A stretch of DNA of 38,062 bases from Clostridiales bacterium CHKCI006 (GTDB taxonomy: Bacteria > Bacillota_I > Bacilli_A > Erysipelotrichales > Coprobacillaceae): contig FCNA01000058.1 of assembly GCA_900018345.1 (NCBI GenBank), forward strand, positions 1 through 38,062, written 5' to 3'. The notes below the pieces were generated by a model. The model worked only from the letters and a program-made list of their open reading frames with translations, was not told the DNA's origin and ran no database searches. Position numbers and translations under genes: made by a program. This document shows, piece by piece, positions 15,245 to 23,860 of the stretch (the stretch's first letter is position 1; every line of letters begins with the position of its first letter).

Positions 15245-16126
15245 TCAAATAGTTTGCTTGACTGCTTCGATAAAAGTATCCACGAGCTGAGACTGGATAC
15301 TGTTTTTCTTCCAGATCATGACCGTTCCGGTCATCAGCTCAGGCGCCAAAGGAATGAAGCGCAGTTCCTGTTTATCATGGGTATAAAAGGCGCCTTCAAT
15401 GGAAATGATGCTGGCAATCTGCTGCTTGGCTAAAGAGAGCGCATTGGAGAGAAATGTATATTGACCTAGATAGGTAGGGGCACCCTGCAATTTGCCAAAC
15501 CAGTTCGCAATTTCATGCTGAACAAGCGAACGATGGGGATGCAGCAACGGCATGGAGATAAGATCCTGCGGACTGACGGTTTCGTGATCAGCCAGGGGAT
15601 GATGTATCGAGGTAATGATGCCCCATCTTTCTTTTTGCGGAAGTCTGAGGTACTGGTATTTTTGAATATCGACCGGTTCAAGCACGATCCCCACATCAAT
15701 CAATCCTTGATCGAGCCGTTCTTTGATCAGATCAGCGTTGCCGCTGTAGAAGTTATAGGTCACTTCGGGATGTTGCTGGGAAAAGGATTCAATGACTTTA
15801 GGCAGCATCTGGTGTGAGGCAAGACATTCGGCCAGTCCCAGCATCAATTCGCCGCTCAAAGTGGTTTCAAGCTGTAACTCTTCTTCTGTTTTAGCGACCA
15901 GATTTAAGATTTCTTCAGCACGTCTTCTGAGCAGCATGCCCGCTTTGGTAAGCTGGATCTTACGTTTGCCGCGAGTAAACAGGGGTACACCAATTTCATC
16001 TTCGAGCTGCATGAGCTGACGGCTCAAAGCAGGTTGCCCGATGTGAATGGTCTTTGCTGCGCGCGTAATATTTTCCTCCCTGGCAACCGTTAGAAAATAA
16101 TATAAGGTTCTTAGTTCCATGTTCAT
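15245..16126 (-). CDS. LysR-family transcriptional regulator
   Basis: 293 aa. The N-terminal helix-turn-helix is textbook: MELRTLYYFLTVAREENITRAAKTIHIGQPALSRQLMQLEDEIG then FTRGKRKIQLTKAG. The rest is the substrate-binding domain with the dimer-forming helix after it. A start at 16126 or 16120 is possible; GGGGGATC precedes the first and the frame upstream of it adds nothing conserved. It reads toward the MerR-like and cupin genes, 96 nt away. It carries no close metabolic neighbour that would name its ligand. The effector region is like regulators of the CidR/CynR branch only in a broad sense. Confidence 0.88.
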   Translation of the reverse strand: MNMELRTLYYFLTVAREENITRAAKTIHIGQPALSRQLMQLEDEIGVPLFTRGKRKIQLTKAGMLLRRRAEEILNLVAKTEEELQLETTLSGELMLGLAECLASHQMLPKVIESFSQQHPEVTYNFYSGNADLIKERLDQGLIDVGIVLEPVDIQKYQYLRLPQKERWGIITSIHHPLADHETVSPQDLISMPLLHPHRSLVQHEIANWFGKLQGAPTYLGQYTFLSNALSLAKQQIASIISIEGAFYTHDKQELRFIPLAPELMTGTVMIWKKNSIQSQLVDTFIEAVKQTI

Positions 16127-16189
16127 GATCCCCCTTTTTATCATCATAGCATGTTGTATTTGTTTTTCAAAATAAGTATAACAGCGTTG

Positions 16190-16507
16190 CTAAAGAATTT
16201 CAATATGACTGATATCCGCTAGCTTGATCCATTGCTCGCCGATCTTCAGGCGCGGCCGGATCTCTGTCTCCATCCGGGTAAGAGGTCCGGTGACCATCGT
16301 ATAATGGTCGATGTGATAATAAGTCACTTTGAGAAACATTCCAGTGGACAGGTTTTGCCAGATGTGATTCAAATGGGCATAATCATCCTCGGAAAGGAGC
16401 TTGCGCGGGACCTTTGTTCGCTGGGTTTCTTCAATCATTTCGCTGAAGCCTTTGAGGGCATCATAGGATAAAAAAAGTTTAGCGCGTTCTAATTTACTAC
16501 TGTGCAT
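16190..16507 (-). CDS. YolD-like protein
   Basis: 105 aa, matching the YolD family: AKLFLSYDALKGFSEMIEE, then ISHIEIL at the end with GPLTRMETEIRPRLKIGEQWIKLADI before it, the short beta-rich segment typical of the family. YolD-like proteins regularly sit next to Y-family polymerases of the UvrX type and are thought to assist them. Its ATG overlaps the polymerase stop by 11 nt and has AGGAGG before it, so the pair is coupled. Confidence 0.85.
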   Translation of the reverse strand: MHSSKLERAKLFLSYDALKGFSEMIEETQRTKVPRKLLSEDDYAHLNHIWQNLSTGMFLKVTYYHIDHYTMVTGPLTRMETEIRPRLKIGEQWIKLADISHIEIL

Positions 16508-17753
16508 TGTGTCCTCCTATCAGGGTATTTCGTTTTTCGGTCGTTGCTTTATCCAGTTTATTCATGCCTTTGAGTACAGCATTTTTGCCAAACTTGTGCT
16601 TGATATCGATGAGTGCGCACTGCAGGCGCTTTTCTTCATCAAGCGCTTGTAGATCAGAGAAAAGATCATAGCTTTCATAATATTCATCCATGATATGATT
16701 GAAAGAAATCCCAATCTGACGAATAGAATGATCGGGGCGGGTATGCTGGCGGTAAAGGTCGATGAATTCAGCCATCAGGATTTTAGCGGAATTGGTGCGC
16801 ACAGTGAGCTTACGCTGGCCGCCGGTTCCGCGAATCACATTTTTCGAATAACCGATGTAAAGAGAGATCTCATCGGTGACAACCTGCTTTTCCACTAATT
16901 TGAGCACATTGAGATCCACCATCTCTTTGAGGACAAGCAATGCCTGATCATAGGTATAATCCTCAAATAAGACTTGTGAATTTGAGATAGAATGACTTTT
17001 AGGACGATAATTTTTAATCTCGGCCAGGGTGGTTTCTTCTCTGCCCCAGGCATGATCGATGAGATATTGAGCGTTGATACCAAATTCCTGATAAAGCACA
17101 TCCTGACGATAAAAGGCAAGGTCTTGCATATCACGAATGCCTAAGCGCTGCAGCCTTCTTTCAATACCTTTACCAATATGCCAGAAATCTGTGAGCGGCT
17201 GATGATGCCAAAGCTGTTTTTGATAACGTTTTTCAGATAATGTACCGATATTATCCGGAGCATGTTTCGCTAAAATATCCAAGGCCACTTTGGCAAGATA
17301 GAGGTTGGTGCCAATTCCGGCCGTGGCAGTAATGCCGGTCTTTTGGAAAACGGCATCCATCAGCATTTTAGCGAATTGTTTAGGTCGCAGATGGTAATAG
17401 TTCAGATAAGTCGTGGCATCGATAAAACATTCATCGATCGAGTAGACATGAATATCTTTGGGCGCAACGTATTGGAGATAGATCTGGTAGATATAAGCAG
17501 AATAGGTCATGTATAGTTTCATTCGGGGCACAGCAATGATATACTGGACCGATTTTGGAATTTCAAAGAGACGGCAGCGATTGCGGATCCCCATGGCCTT
17601 CATTTGGGGGGTGATGGCCAGGCAAAGTGCTCCCTGTCCACGACTGGGATCGGCAACCACTAAGTTGGTCTTAAAAGGGTCTAGACCGCGCATCGCACAC
17701 TCTACGGAAGCAAAAAATGTTTTTAAGTCAATGCAGAAATAGAATTGATTCAT
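16497..17753 (-). CDS. Y-family DNA polymerase (UvrX/ImpB-like)
   Basis: Translesion polymerase of 418 aa. Palm motifs are present: CIDLKTFFASVEC with D9, and YSIDECFID with D107 and E108, the catalytic metal ligands. A helix-hairpin-helix segment (LTDFWHIGKGIERRLQRLGI) and a little-finger domain follow. Fits the UvrX/ImpB-type polymerases of Firmicutes rather than DinB, in lineage and because of the YolD partner. GGAGGAGAG precedes the start. The 157-nt divergent region shared with a LexA-like gene suggests induction by DNA damage. Confidence 0.92.
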   Translation of the reverse strand: MNQFYFCIDLKTFFASVECAMRGLDPFKTNLVVADPSRGQGALCLAITPQMKAMGIRNRCRLFEIPKSVQYIIAVPRMKLYMTYSAYIYQIYLQYVAPKDIHVYSIDECFIDATTYLNYYHLRPKQFAKMLMDAVFQKTGITATAGIGTNLYLAKVALDILAKHAPDNIGTLSEKRYQKQLWHHQPLTDFWHIGKGIERRLQRLGIRDMQDLAFYRQDVLYQEFGINAQYLIDHAWGREETTLAEIKNYRPKSHSISNSQVLFEDYTYDQALLVLKEMVDLNVLKLVEKQVVTDEISLYIGYSKNVIRGTGGQRKLTVRTNSAKILMAEFIDLYRQHTRPDHSIRQIGISFNHIMDEYYESYDLFSDLQALDEEKRLQCALIDIKHKFGKNAVLKGMNKLDKATTEKRNTLIGGHNAQ

Positions 17754-17789
17754 AAAGCTCTCCTCCTTGTCTCAAGGATAGCACCGAAA

Positions 17790-17816
17790 GTTGCATTTTT
17801 CAATACAGAATGCAAC
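17790..17816. promoter_or_regulatory. Candidate operator: inverted repeat between polymerase and LexA-like gene
   Basis: GTTGCATT (17790-17797) and AATGCAAC (17809-17816) are perfect 8-bp arms 11 nt apart. A third half-site, TTGCAAC, is at 17862-17868. The arms do not match the Bacillus SOS box, so this is probably the site of the neighbouring repressor. Confidence 0.65.
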
Positions 17817-17861
17817 AAAAGAATCAAAAAAACGTTTGTACTCCGTAAAATTACCTTATAC

Positions 17862-17890
17862 TTGCAACTTTTACCATTTTTTCGTATAAT
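17862..17890 (+). promoter_or_regulatory. Promoter of the LexA-like gene
   Basis: TTGCAA (17862-17867), 17-bp spacer, TATAAT (17885-17890), 20 nt before the ATG. The -35 contains a TGCAAC half-site, so repressor binding there would block transcription. Confidence 0.75.
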
Positions 17891-17910
17891 AATCAAAAGG
17901 GGATGAGCAG

Positions 17911-18528
17911 ATGCAATTCAAAGATTATTTACGTGAATATAAGCAGCGCAACGGTCTGACCAACGACCAGATTGCGCTGCAGCTAGGAGTCAATAAATCA
18001 ACTGTTTCCCGTTGGTTAAAGGGGGAAAGTAAGGCGGTCAATGCCAATCTGATCGATAAGCTCTCCTACATGCTGCAAACAGATGTTGAACAGCTGCTCA
18101 AAGAAAAAGAAACCTACCGTAAGCCCATCCTGGGTCTGGTTAAAGCGGGTTATGATCTATGGGCAGATGAGAACTGGGAGGGCTATGAAGAAGTCACGGC
18201 CAGCGACTATTATCTGGGAGATTTCTTTTTGCGCGTCACCGGTGATTCGATGGATGGGGCGCATATTCATGATCAGGATCTGATCTATGTCAAACAGTGT
18301 CAGGATGTGGCTTCCGGGACGATTGCGGTGGTGTTGATTGAAAATAACGAGGTGACGGTGAAACGGATCATCAAAAAAGAAGATTTGTTGATTTTGGAAG
18401 CAGCTAACCCTGCGGTCCCTTCACGCTACTATACGGCTGAAGAGGTCGAACAGCTGCCGGTACGCATTTTAGGTAAGGTGCTTTATAGTAAATCGATGAT
18501 CAATCAGAATAGGTCTTCTTTTGACTGA
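17911..18528 (+). CDS. LexA-like self-cleaving repressor (XRE-S24)
   Basis: 205-aa repressor. Residues 1-65 form an XRE helix-turn-helix (LTNDQIALQLGVNKSTVSRWLKG). The rest is an S24/LexA peptidase domain: cleavage site A79-G80 in GLVKAGYD, catalytic S113 in VTGDSMDGAHI and K151 in VTVKRI. On DNA damage RecA filaments would trigger self-cleavage and lift repression. It lies head to head with the YolD/polymerase pair and its promoter carries copies of the shared half-site. The gene has no phage neighbours, so it is a chromosomal mutasome control gene or a phage-derived relic. A hairpin terminator lies 80 nt downstream. Confidence 0.88.
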   Translation: MQFKDYLREYKQRNGLTNDQIALQLGVNKSTVSRWLKGESKAVNANLIDKLSYMLQTDVEQLLKEKETYRKPILGLVKAGYDLWADENWEGYEEVTASDYYLGDFFLRVTGDSMDGAHIHDQDLIYVKQCQDVASGTIAVVLIENNEVTVKRIIKKEDLLILEAANPAVPSRYYTAEEVEQLPVRILGKVLYSKSMINQNRSSFD

Positions 18529-18609
18529 TGTGACAGCCGGCCATATCCTGATGATGGCATAGGTGATTGACACATTTGGCGCTCTCATATCCGAACAATA
18601 TGAAGTATA

Positions 18610-18650
18610 AAAACAAACAGGCAGTCATTGGCTGCCTGGTGTTTTGTTTG
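18610..18650. terminator. Terminator after the LexA-like gene
   Basis: CAGGCAG (18618-18624) pairs with CTGCCTG (18632-18638) around a 7-nt loop, extended by AAAACAAA against TGTTTTGTTT. T-runs stand on the plus side and A-runs on the other. Confidence 0.7.
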
Positions 18651-18728
18651 ATGATGGTATTGTAAGATGAAGGAAAACAGAATCACTGATCTGGCAAGCG
18701 GGTGACTTTGGCAGACAAGCCGCATGGA

Positions 18729-19715
18729 CTAGTTCTTACTGTCAAGCTGATTTAACTTATCCACAGCATCGTCAATCATCGGTAAAGCAGAGGCTTCAAT
18801 CAGAATATCACAGTCTTCACAAAGAGAGGCCAGCGCACCATAGACCATGGGGTTGCGCAGCAGAACGCGTGCAGGTTTACCGTAATCTTTCATGATGAGA
18901 CTGAACGTCTCTAGACATATCTGGCGTTCATTGCACTCAGGTTCTAATAAATTCATATATAGGATCTGATCCTGACTGATGTCCATGATAATGAGGACTA
19001 ACCCGGTAATGGGTCGGTCATACTCTTCTTTATAAAAGCCGCCGTAGAGATAGCATAGATCAACAGCCAGCGTCTCTGAACTGGCGGGCAGATTGGCCAG
19101 TGTATGGACCAGGTTCGAATCGGTAAATTCGATGGCAAAAAACTTTTCAATAAAGGCTGGTCGTGGCCGGGCTTCGTAGATCCAATGGTGGTCATAATAA
19201 GCATAGATCATTTCTTCTTTGGCGAAGTCAACCTGAATCTTGTTTTGACGATACTGTTCCACGATGATGAGCAGCTGCCTGAATACAGAAGCCATGATGC
19301 CAGCCTGGGTGTCATTGATCTCATAGGGATAAAAATGAGGTTGTAAAGAAATAAAATAAGGCCAATACGTAGAAAAGGAAAGTCCCAGCTCCTGCATGAT
19401 CTCCAGTTGGCTTTGAGGTACGTCCTCACGTTTTCCAACATAAAAGGTCAGACAGCGCTGTTCTAAAAAAATGTAATTCATGACAGTTTCATCCGCATAG
19501 TCTATCCCGATGCTGCAAAGATCGGCATAACCATTGTCTCCTTCATAGATGGAGACACCGATACAGTCGCCGCCACGTCCTAAGATCATACAATAGTAAT
19601 CTTTTTTCTTGAGGTGGACACAGATCTGATCACCACTCCAAAAATCATTCCAGGGCTGAAGTTCGAGCCATTTCGAAACATAAAGATATAAATTTTTCCA
19701 GACATCATTACGCAT
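18729..19715 (-). CDS. Uncharacterised protein, DUF7309/DUF6930-like
   Basis: 328 aa, no membrane segments or signal peptide. The N-terminal half has WLELQPWNDFWSGDQICVHL followed by YYCMILGRGGDCIGVSIYEG, similar to the widespread small-genome pattern now called DUF7309. The C-terminal half, with VLLIRNPMVYGAL-type text (RVLLRNPMVYGALASLCEDC), is like DUF6930. Families assigned from memory. Both are of unknown function. It carries no enzyme motif I can point to. Single gene facing away from the cupin gene, with TTGAAC-N18-TACAAT upstream as a weak promoter candidate. Confidence 0.6.
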   Translation of the reverse strand: MRNDVWKNLYLYVSKWLELQPWNDFWSGDQICVHLKKKDYYCMILGRGGDCIGVSIYEGDNGYADLCSIGIDYADETVMNYIFLEQRCLTFYVGKREDVPQSQLEIMQELGLSFSTYWPYFISLQPHFYPYEINDTQAGIMASVFRQLLIIVEQYRQNKIQVDFAKEEMIYAYYDHHWIYEARPRPAFIEKFFAIEFTDSNLVHTLANLPASSETLAVDLCYLYGGFYKEEYDRPITGLVLIIMDISQDQILYMNLLEPECNERQICLETFSLIMKDYGKPARVLLRNPMVYGALASLCEDCDILIEASALPMIDDAVDKLNQLDSKN

Positions 19716-19922
19716 CTGACTGCCTCCTCTTTTTAAAAAGATATAAAGTAGAATTGTATCTGAACCATTCTCTATTTCTATTGTACTAAACCGCTTGAGG
19801 GTAGTTCAAGTTTTTATACCATTATTTTGATTGAGGCATACGGTTCATTTTTTAGATAAAGCCTTGTTTTCTAAAGACGTTTTGTAACAATCGGTGTACA
19901 ATAGAAGCAGGAGGTGGGACGA

Positions 19923-20282
19923 ATGATTCGAAAACATAGTGAGCAGACGATTGTTCAAGTTGAAAATCCGCAAAATGGGCAGGGACAGCTGGAGATTCAT
20001 CGCATATTGAATTCAGAAGCTGAACTGGATGGCAAGGGCAATGCCTTCAACCATTGTTTTTTGGCACCGGGAAGTTCGCTTGGTTATCATCGACATGTAG
20101 GAACGACCGAAACCGTCTATGTCTTGAGCGGGCAAGGAGATTATACAGATGAAAACGGGGAACACACGTTGATTGGGCCGGGAGATGTGACTTTTACTGA
20201 TGATGGACAAAGCCATGGTATCTTAGCTTTAGGTCCGGAACCTTTAGAGGTCATTACGCTTGTTCTTTATAAAAAGATCTAA
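19923..20282 (+). CDS. Small cupin protein
   Basis: 119-aa single cupin. Motif 1 is PGSSLGYHRHVGTTETVYVLSGQGDY (metal ligands H-R-H and E), motif 2 IGPGDVTFTDDGQSHGILALG. GGAGGTGGG stands before the ATG at 19923, which is preferred over the upstream in-frame GTG at 19914. It is followed after 12 nt by a broken SDR gene that was probably in the same operon. The ligand is unknown. Confidence 0.82.
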   Translation: MIRKHSEQTIVQVENPQNGQGQLEIHRILNSEAELDGKGNAFNHCFLAPGSSLGYHRHVGTTETVYVLSGQGDYTDENGEHTLIGPGDVTFTDDGQSHGILALGPEPLEVITLVLYKKI

Positions 20283-20294
20283 AAGATGATTAGC

Positions 20295-21122
20295 ATGAAG
20301 ACCTGATTGATTACAGGGTGTTCAAGTGGTATTGGTCACGCAATTGCAAGAAAGGTGTTGGCCCAAGGGAATCAGGCAGTCATCACTGCTCGCCAGAAAG
20401 AAAAACTCGCAGATCTTGCCAAGTAGTATCCGCAAACTTGTCTGCCCCTCAGTTTGGAAGTGACCGATCCGATGCGTATCGATCAAGCGTTGCAAGAGGT
20501 GAAAAAACGATTTGGAACGATCGATGTTTTAGTCAATAATGCAGGACGAGGTTACAGCGGAGCAGTGGAAGAAGGGGACGAGGCAGCTGTCGAAGAATGA
20601 TTTCAGACCAATTTCTTTGGTCCGGTCTGCCTGATCAAAAAGGTCCTGCCGGACATGCGTCAACAGCATGCCGGCGCTATCATCAATATTTCTTCATTAG
20701 GTGCCTTAACTTGCGGGATGGGAGCCGGTTATTATTCCGCCAGTAAAGGCGCTTTGGAAAAACTGAGCGAGTCACTGCGTAAAGAAGTCGAACCGCTCGG
20801 CATCAAGGTCATGGTTGTTGAACCGGGCGCTTTTCGGACCCGTTTTCGAGTTGCCCATGTCAAAGGCAAGGAGACATTGATCGATGATTATGCAGCGGTG
20901 GCAGAGGCACGCGCTGCATGAGCTAATGATCCCTTTGGACAAAATGGAGATCCGGATAAGGCGGCTGAAGTCATTGTCAGGACGATTGCAGCGAAGGATT
21001 ATCCTCACTTGATCTTACTTGGCAAGGGATCGAGCGACACTGGCATTCAGATTTTACAGGATCAGATAACGGAGATTGCCAAATGGAAAGAAATAGCGGA
21101 TCAAACTTATTTTGAGAAATAG
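20295..21122 (+). pseudogene. Short-chain dehydrogenase gene with four in-frame stops and no frameshift
   Basis: Read in one frame, 20295-21122 gives an almost complete 275-aa SDR of normal length. The NAD(P) motif TGCSSGIG, NNAGRG, ISSLGAL with catalytic Ser and YYSASKGAL with Tyr and Lys are all intact, and the tail is PGDPAKAA-like (NGDPDKAAEVI). The frame is broken by TGA 20304, TAG 20424, TGA 20598 and TGA 20919. The first stop stands where SDRs have Trp (KTWLITG), and the second where Gln is common. All four can come from single transitions (TGG to TGA, CAG to TAG, CGA to TGA). No insertion or deletion is seen, and the ribosome site is weak. Most likely a young pseudogene; recoding is not excluded. 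Confidence 0.85.
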
Positions 21123-21147
21123 GCACAACAGCGGTTGTGTCTTTTTT
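21122..21147 (+). terminator. Terminator after the SDR pseudogene
   Basis: GGCACAAC (21122-21129) pairs with GTTGTGTC (21134-21141) with one G-U pair, then TTTTTT. It begins at the last base of the stop codon. Confidence 0.8.
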
Positions 21148-21153
21148 CGCAAC

Positions 21154-21177
21154 TAAAAAAGGAAGTCAAACTTCCTT
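21154..21177 (-). terminator. Terminator of the MarR-DUF1538-PII operon
   Basis: Minus strand AAGGAAG, loop TTTGA, CTTCCTT, then TTTTAG. It overlaps the stop of the PII-like gene. Confidence 0.7.
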
Positions 21178-21886
21178 ATCCTTCAATCCCCATGACTTCA
21201 TCAACAGGCATGGAAATAATGATACCATGTGCGGGTGTCCCCAGTCCACAGGCTTTGCAAAGACGCGTCATGACTTCTTTTTTCTTTTCGCGCGGAGTCA
21301 CGATCATGACGATCTCCTGTTCGTCCTGAAGCGGGATCCCAAAATGCTGATTGACCTGTTTCGAATGATGACGCAGGCTTTTGATGACAGTTCCGCCCTT
21401 TGTGCCGGCCGCATGGGCGACTTCGACAACTTCATCGCTATAACCATTGTTGACGGCAACCCAAATGACAGTATATTGTGATCTTTCTTTTGTTTCGGTC
21501 ATATCCTTTTGTATCCTTTCTTTGATCTTCTTTTCGGCTATTTCTTTGGCATCCTCATTCAACATCTGCAATAGACCGCCCTGAATCCCTGTTAATGGAA
21601 TGGTAAATGCGATGCCATGCCCTTTTTTACGCAAGGAGTCCTGCATCATCGCAAAAATATCCTGAACGATAAATTTAGGGAAGAAGCCCACTGTAATCAG
21701 ACGGGTCGTGCCACTTAAACCAAAATAATCTAACATTTCTGAAGTGGCAGTTCCTTTTCCGCGGCATTGATACCACAGATGGACATGTAATGATTGAAAG
21801 AGATCCTCGATGCGCTTCTGATCTTTGGTTTGGGTGATGATCACAAGCATCCGTGGATTGGCATTCTGATCTTGTAAAGTCGTCAT
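21176..21886 (-). CDS. Tandem PII-like regulatory protein
   Basis: 236 aa made of two PII-like (GlnB-fold) domains. First: MLVIITQTKDQKRIEDLF, the T-loop-like stretch GKGTATSEMLDYFGLSG and HGIAFTIPLTGIQGG. Second: YTVIWVAVNNGYSDEVVEVA, AGTKGGTVIKSL and HGIIISMPVDEVMGIEG. The order strand-helix-loop-strand is the same in both. The ATG at 21886 with GAGGAGG before it is chosen over an upstream frame. The gene starts 1 nt after the DUF1538 membrane gene ends, so the two are made together. PII proteins commonly bind a transporter to control it, so the most likely partner is that membrane protein. The effector nucleotide or metabolite is not known. Confidence 0.8.
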   Translation of the reverse strand: MTTLQDQNANPRMLVIITQTKDQKRIEDLFQSLHVHLWYQCRGKGTATSEMLDYFGLSGTTRLITVGFFPKFIVQDIFAMMQDSLRKKGHGIAFTIPLTGIQGGLLQMLNEDAKEIAEKKIKERIQKDMTETKERSQYTVIWVAVNNGYSDEVVEVAHAAGTKGGTVIKSLRHHSKQVNQHFGIPLQDEQEIVMIVTPREKKKEVMTRLCKACGLGTPAHGIIISMPVDEVMGIEG

Positions 21887-21887
21887 A

Positions 21888-23402
21888 TTAATCCTCCTCA
21901 ATATCAATGACTGTATCATCCGCAACAAGAACATCGGTTTCCTGAATATTCTTTGATTTATGATTATAGATCATTCCCATGATTTGAATGGTCAACAAAG
22001 GGGCCAGGGCAACTAAGGCAACGATTCCAAAGGCATCTGTCACCACATTTCCGCCTACGGCACTGCAGGCACCCATCGCCAATGGCAATAGGAAGGTTGA
22101 AGTCATCGGACCGCTGGCAACCCCACCGGAGTCAAAGGCAATCCCGACAAAAACAGAAGGAACGAGATGTGTCAGCAGTAAGGCTGCCGCATAGCCAGGG
22201 ATAATGATCCAAAAAATATTGATTCCGGTGAGAACACGCAGCATGGCTAAAGCCACAGCACAGGCGACACCGATGGATAAAGCTGTATTCATCATTTTAC
22301 GGGAAACCATCCCACCTGTCAATTCTTCAACCTGAACATTCAGGACTTGAACGGCAGGTTCGGCTTTGACAGTATAATAACCGATGATGATGCCGATAGG
22401 AATCAGGATCCACTTCATTGTATTTCCGCTGCCTAGACCATTTCCAATCAGATTGCCGACAGGGGCAAAGCCGACATTGACACCGGTCAAAAAGAGGATC
22501 AGTCCAACGATGGTATAGATAAGACCGATGCCCATACGAATCAGCTGACGACTGCGGTAGGTTCGAGTGGCCAGCTGGAAAACAATGAGTACAGCGACGA
22601 TAGGAAGCATACAGGTGAGTACTTCCTGGGTATATTCGGGGAGCGCATGTGTAAATTCTCTTGCCACATCATGGGTGGTGACGATGGTTGGTACTTCCAC
22701 AGCCGCGTAGCTGGCATCGGTTGGATGATAGAAGATGCTAAGCAGCAATACCATCAAAATAGGACCGATACTGCACAGTGCAACCAGGCCGAAACTGTCA
22801 TTAGCACTCTCTTTATCGCTGCGGGCAGAGGATAGACCAACACCGAGTGCCATGATGAATGGGACAGTCATCGGTCCAGTGGTGACCCCGCCGGAATCAA
22901 AGGCTACGGCAGTGAACTCGGAAGGGGCAATGAAAGCTAAAACAAATAAGCAGATATAGAAGAAAATGAGAAGCTTCGCTAAGTGGACATGAAATAGTAT
23001 CCTTAAAAAAGCAATGACCAGGAAGATGCCGACACCGATGGCAACCGTCCAGATCAATACCTGATTAGGAATCGAAGCGACCTGGTTAGCCAAAACCTGT
23101 AAGTCAGGTTCTGCGATAGTAATGAGGATCCCCATCACTAAACAAACGATGATAATGACGGGCAATCGACTTTTCTTCACTAAATAACCACCGATTCCCT
23201 GCCCGATAGGAGTCATCGACATTTCGGCGCCGAGTTGGAAAAAGCCCATTCCTACAATTAATAAAAAAGCTCCGGTCAGAAATAACGTCAATGTTCCGAC
23301 TTCCAGAGGGACGATGGTCATACTGATCAGTAGAACGATGACAGTTATCGGTAAAACGCTGGCCAGAGATTCCATGATTTTTTCTTTTAACTTTTCATTC
23401 AT
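21888..23402 (-). CDS. DUF1538 membrane protein, internally duplicated
   Basis: 504-aa polytopic membrane protein. It is two homologous halves: AEPDLQV (97-103) and AEPAVQV (348-354); FDSGGVTTGPMT (168-179) and FDSGGVASGPMT (423-434); DSFGLVAL and DAFGIVAL after each. Conserved acidic, glycine-rich loops within membrane segments are the layout of a transporter with inverted or parallel repeats. A cytoplasmic acidic tail ends the protein. GGAGGAATTGAATG-type overlap: its start overlaps the MarR stop by 8 nt. The substrate is unknown; with a PII-like partner, a regulated ion or nutrient carrier is plausible. Confidence 0.85.
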   Translation of the reverse strand: MNEKLKEKIMESLASVLPITVIVLLISMTIVPLEVGTLTLFLTGAFLLIVGMGFFQLGAEMSMTPIGQGIGGYLVKKSRLPVIIIVCLVMGILITIAEPDLQVLANQVASIPNQVLIWTVAIGVGIFLVIAFLRILFHVHLAKLLIFFYICLFVLAFIAPSEFTAVAFDSGGVTTGPMTVPFIMALGVGLSSARSDKESANDSFGLVALCSIGPILMVLLLSIFYHPTDASYAAVEVPTIVTTHDVAREFTHALPEYTQEVLTCMLPIVAVLIVFQLATRTYRSRQLIRMGIGLIYTIVGLILFLTGVNVGFAPVGNLIGNGLGSGNTMKWILIPIGIIIGYYTVKAEPAVQVLNVQVEELTGGMVSRKMMNTALSIGVACAVALAMLRVLTGINIFWIIIPGYAAALLLTHLVPSVFVGIAFDSGGVASGPMTSTFLLPLAMGACSAVGGNVVTDAFGIVALVALAPLLTIQIMGMIYNHKSKNIQETDVLVADDTVIDIEED

Positions 23403-23847
23403 TCAATTCCTCCTTTTCTTTTTGGTCGTTTGTAAGAATGATTTGAATCATTTTTCGAGAGATACGCAAATACTCGCGAGTATCCTCTTCGCCTAGCTGA
23501 CTAAAGAGTTGTGCCAATAAACGAGCAGCCTGGGCGCGCTTTTTGGAAATAAAAGCGTATCCTTCGTCTGTCATCTCTACAATGACCTGCCGGTTGTCAT
23601 GCGGATCATGATGTCGCTGGATCCAACCCTGTTTTTCAAGATGATTGAGCAAGGTTGCAACGCGCGCTGTACTGACGGCCATCTGGTGGCTTATCTCTTT
23701 TGAATAAGCTCTGCGCTGATGGACCAATAGGTAATGGAGCGCAAAAAAAGTCCCTTTGTCTAATTCGGACATCGCCTGGTTTATGGTAGAAGCATGCAGG
23801 CTCAGCTGCAGATCGATCAAACGTTCAGCTAATAAATCATAATTCAT
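23395..23847 (-). CDS. MarR-family regulator of the DUF1538 operon
   Basis: 150-aa winged-helix regulator: SKEISHQMAVSTARVATLLNHLEKQGW is the recognition region and RHHDPHDNRQVIVEMTDEG the wing. The ATG at 23847 is chosen for AAGGTGA before it; the frame can be extended 7 residues upstream. It is the first gene of the unit, its end overlaps the DUF1538 start by 8 nt, and the operator-like repeat ACTAACATCGTTAGT lies just upstream. It probably represses its own operon. Confidence 0.85.
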   Translation of the reverse strand: MNYDLLAERLIDLQLSLHASTINQAMSELDKGTFFALHYLLVHQRRAYSKEISHQMAVSTARVATLLNHLEKQGWIQRHHDPHDNRQVIVEMTDEGYAFISKKRAQAARLLAQLFSQLGEEDTREYLRISRKMIQIILTNDQKEKEELNE

Positions 23848-23860
23848 AAAAATCACCTTC

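Noticed and set aside
17754-17910. Bacillus-type SOS box (CGAAC-N4-GTTCG) in the polymerase/repressor region
   Set aside because: No such sequence is present; the actual repeat is GTTGCATT/AATGCAAC.
20295-21122. UGA read as tryptophan (alternative genetic code)
   Set aside because: Intact genes here, such as the LexA-like repressor and vanXY, end with TGA, and the same SDR frame also contains a TAG and normal TGG codons.
20295-21122. Selenoprotein
   Set aside because: None of the TGA codons stands at a redox-active position, and no stem-loop typical of selenocysteine insertion was seen after them.
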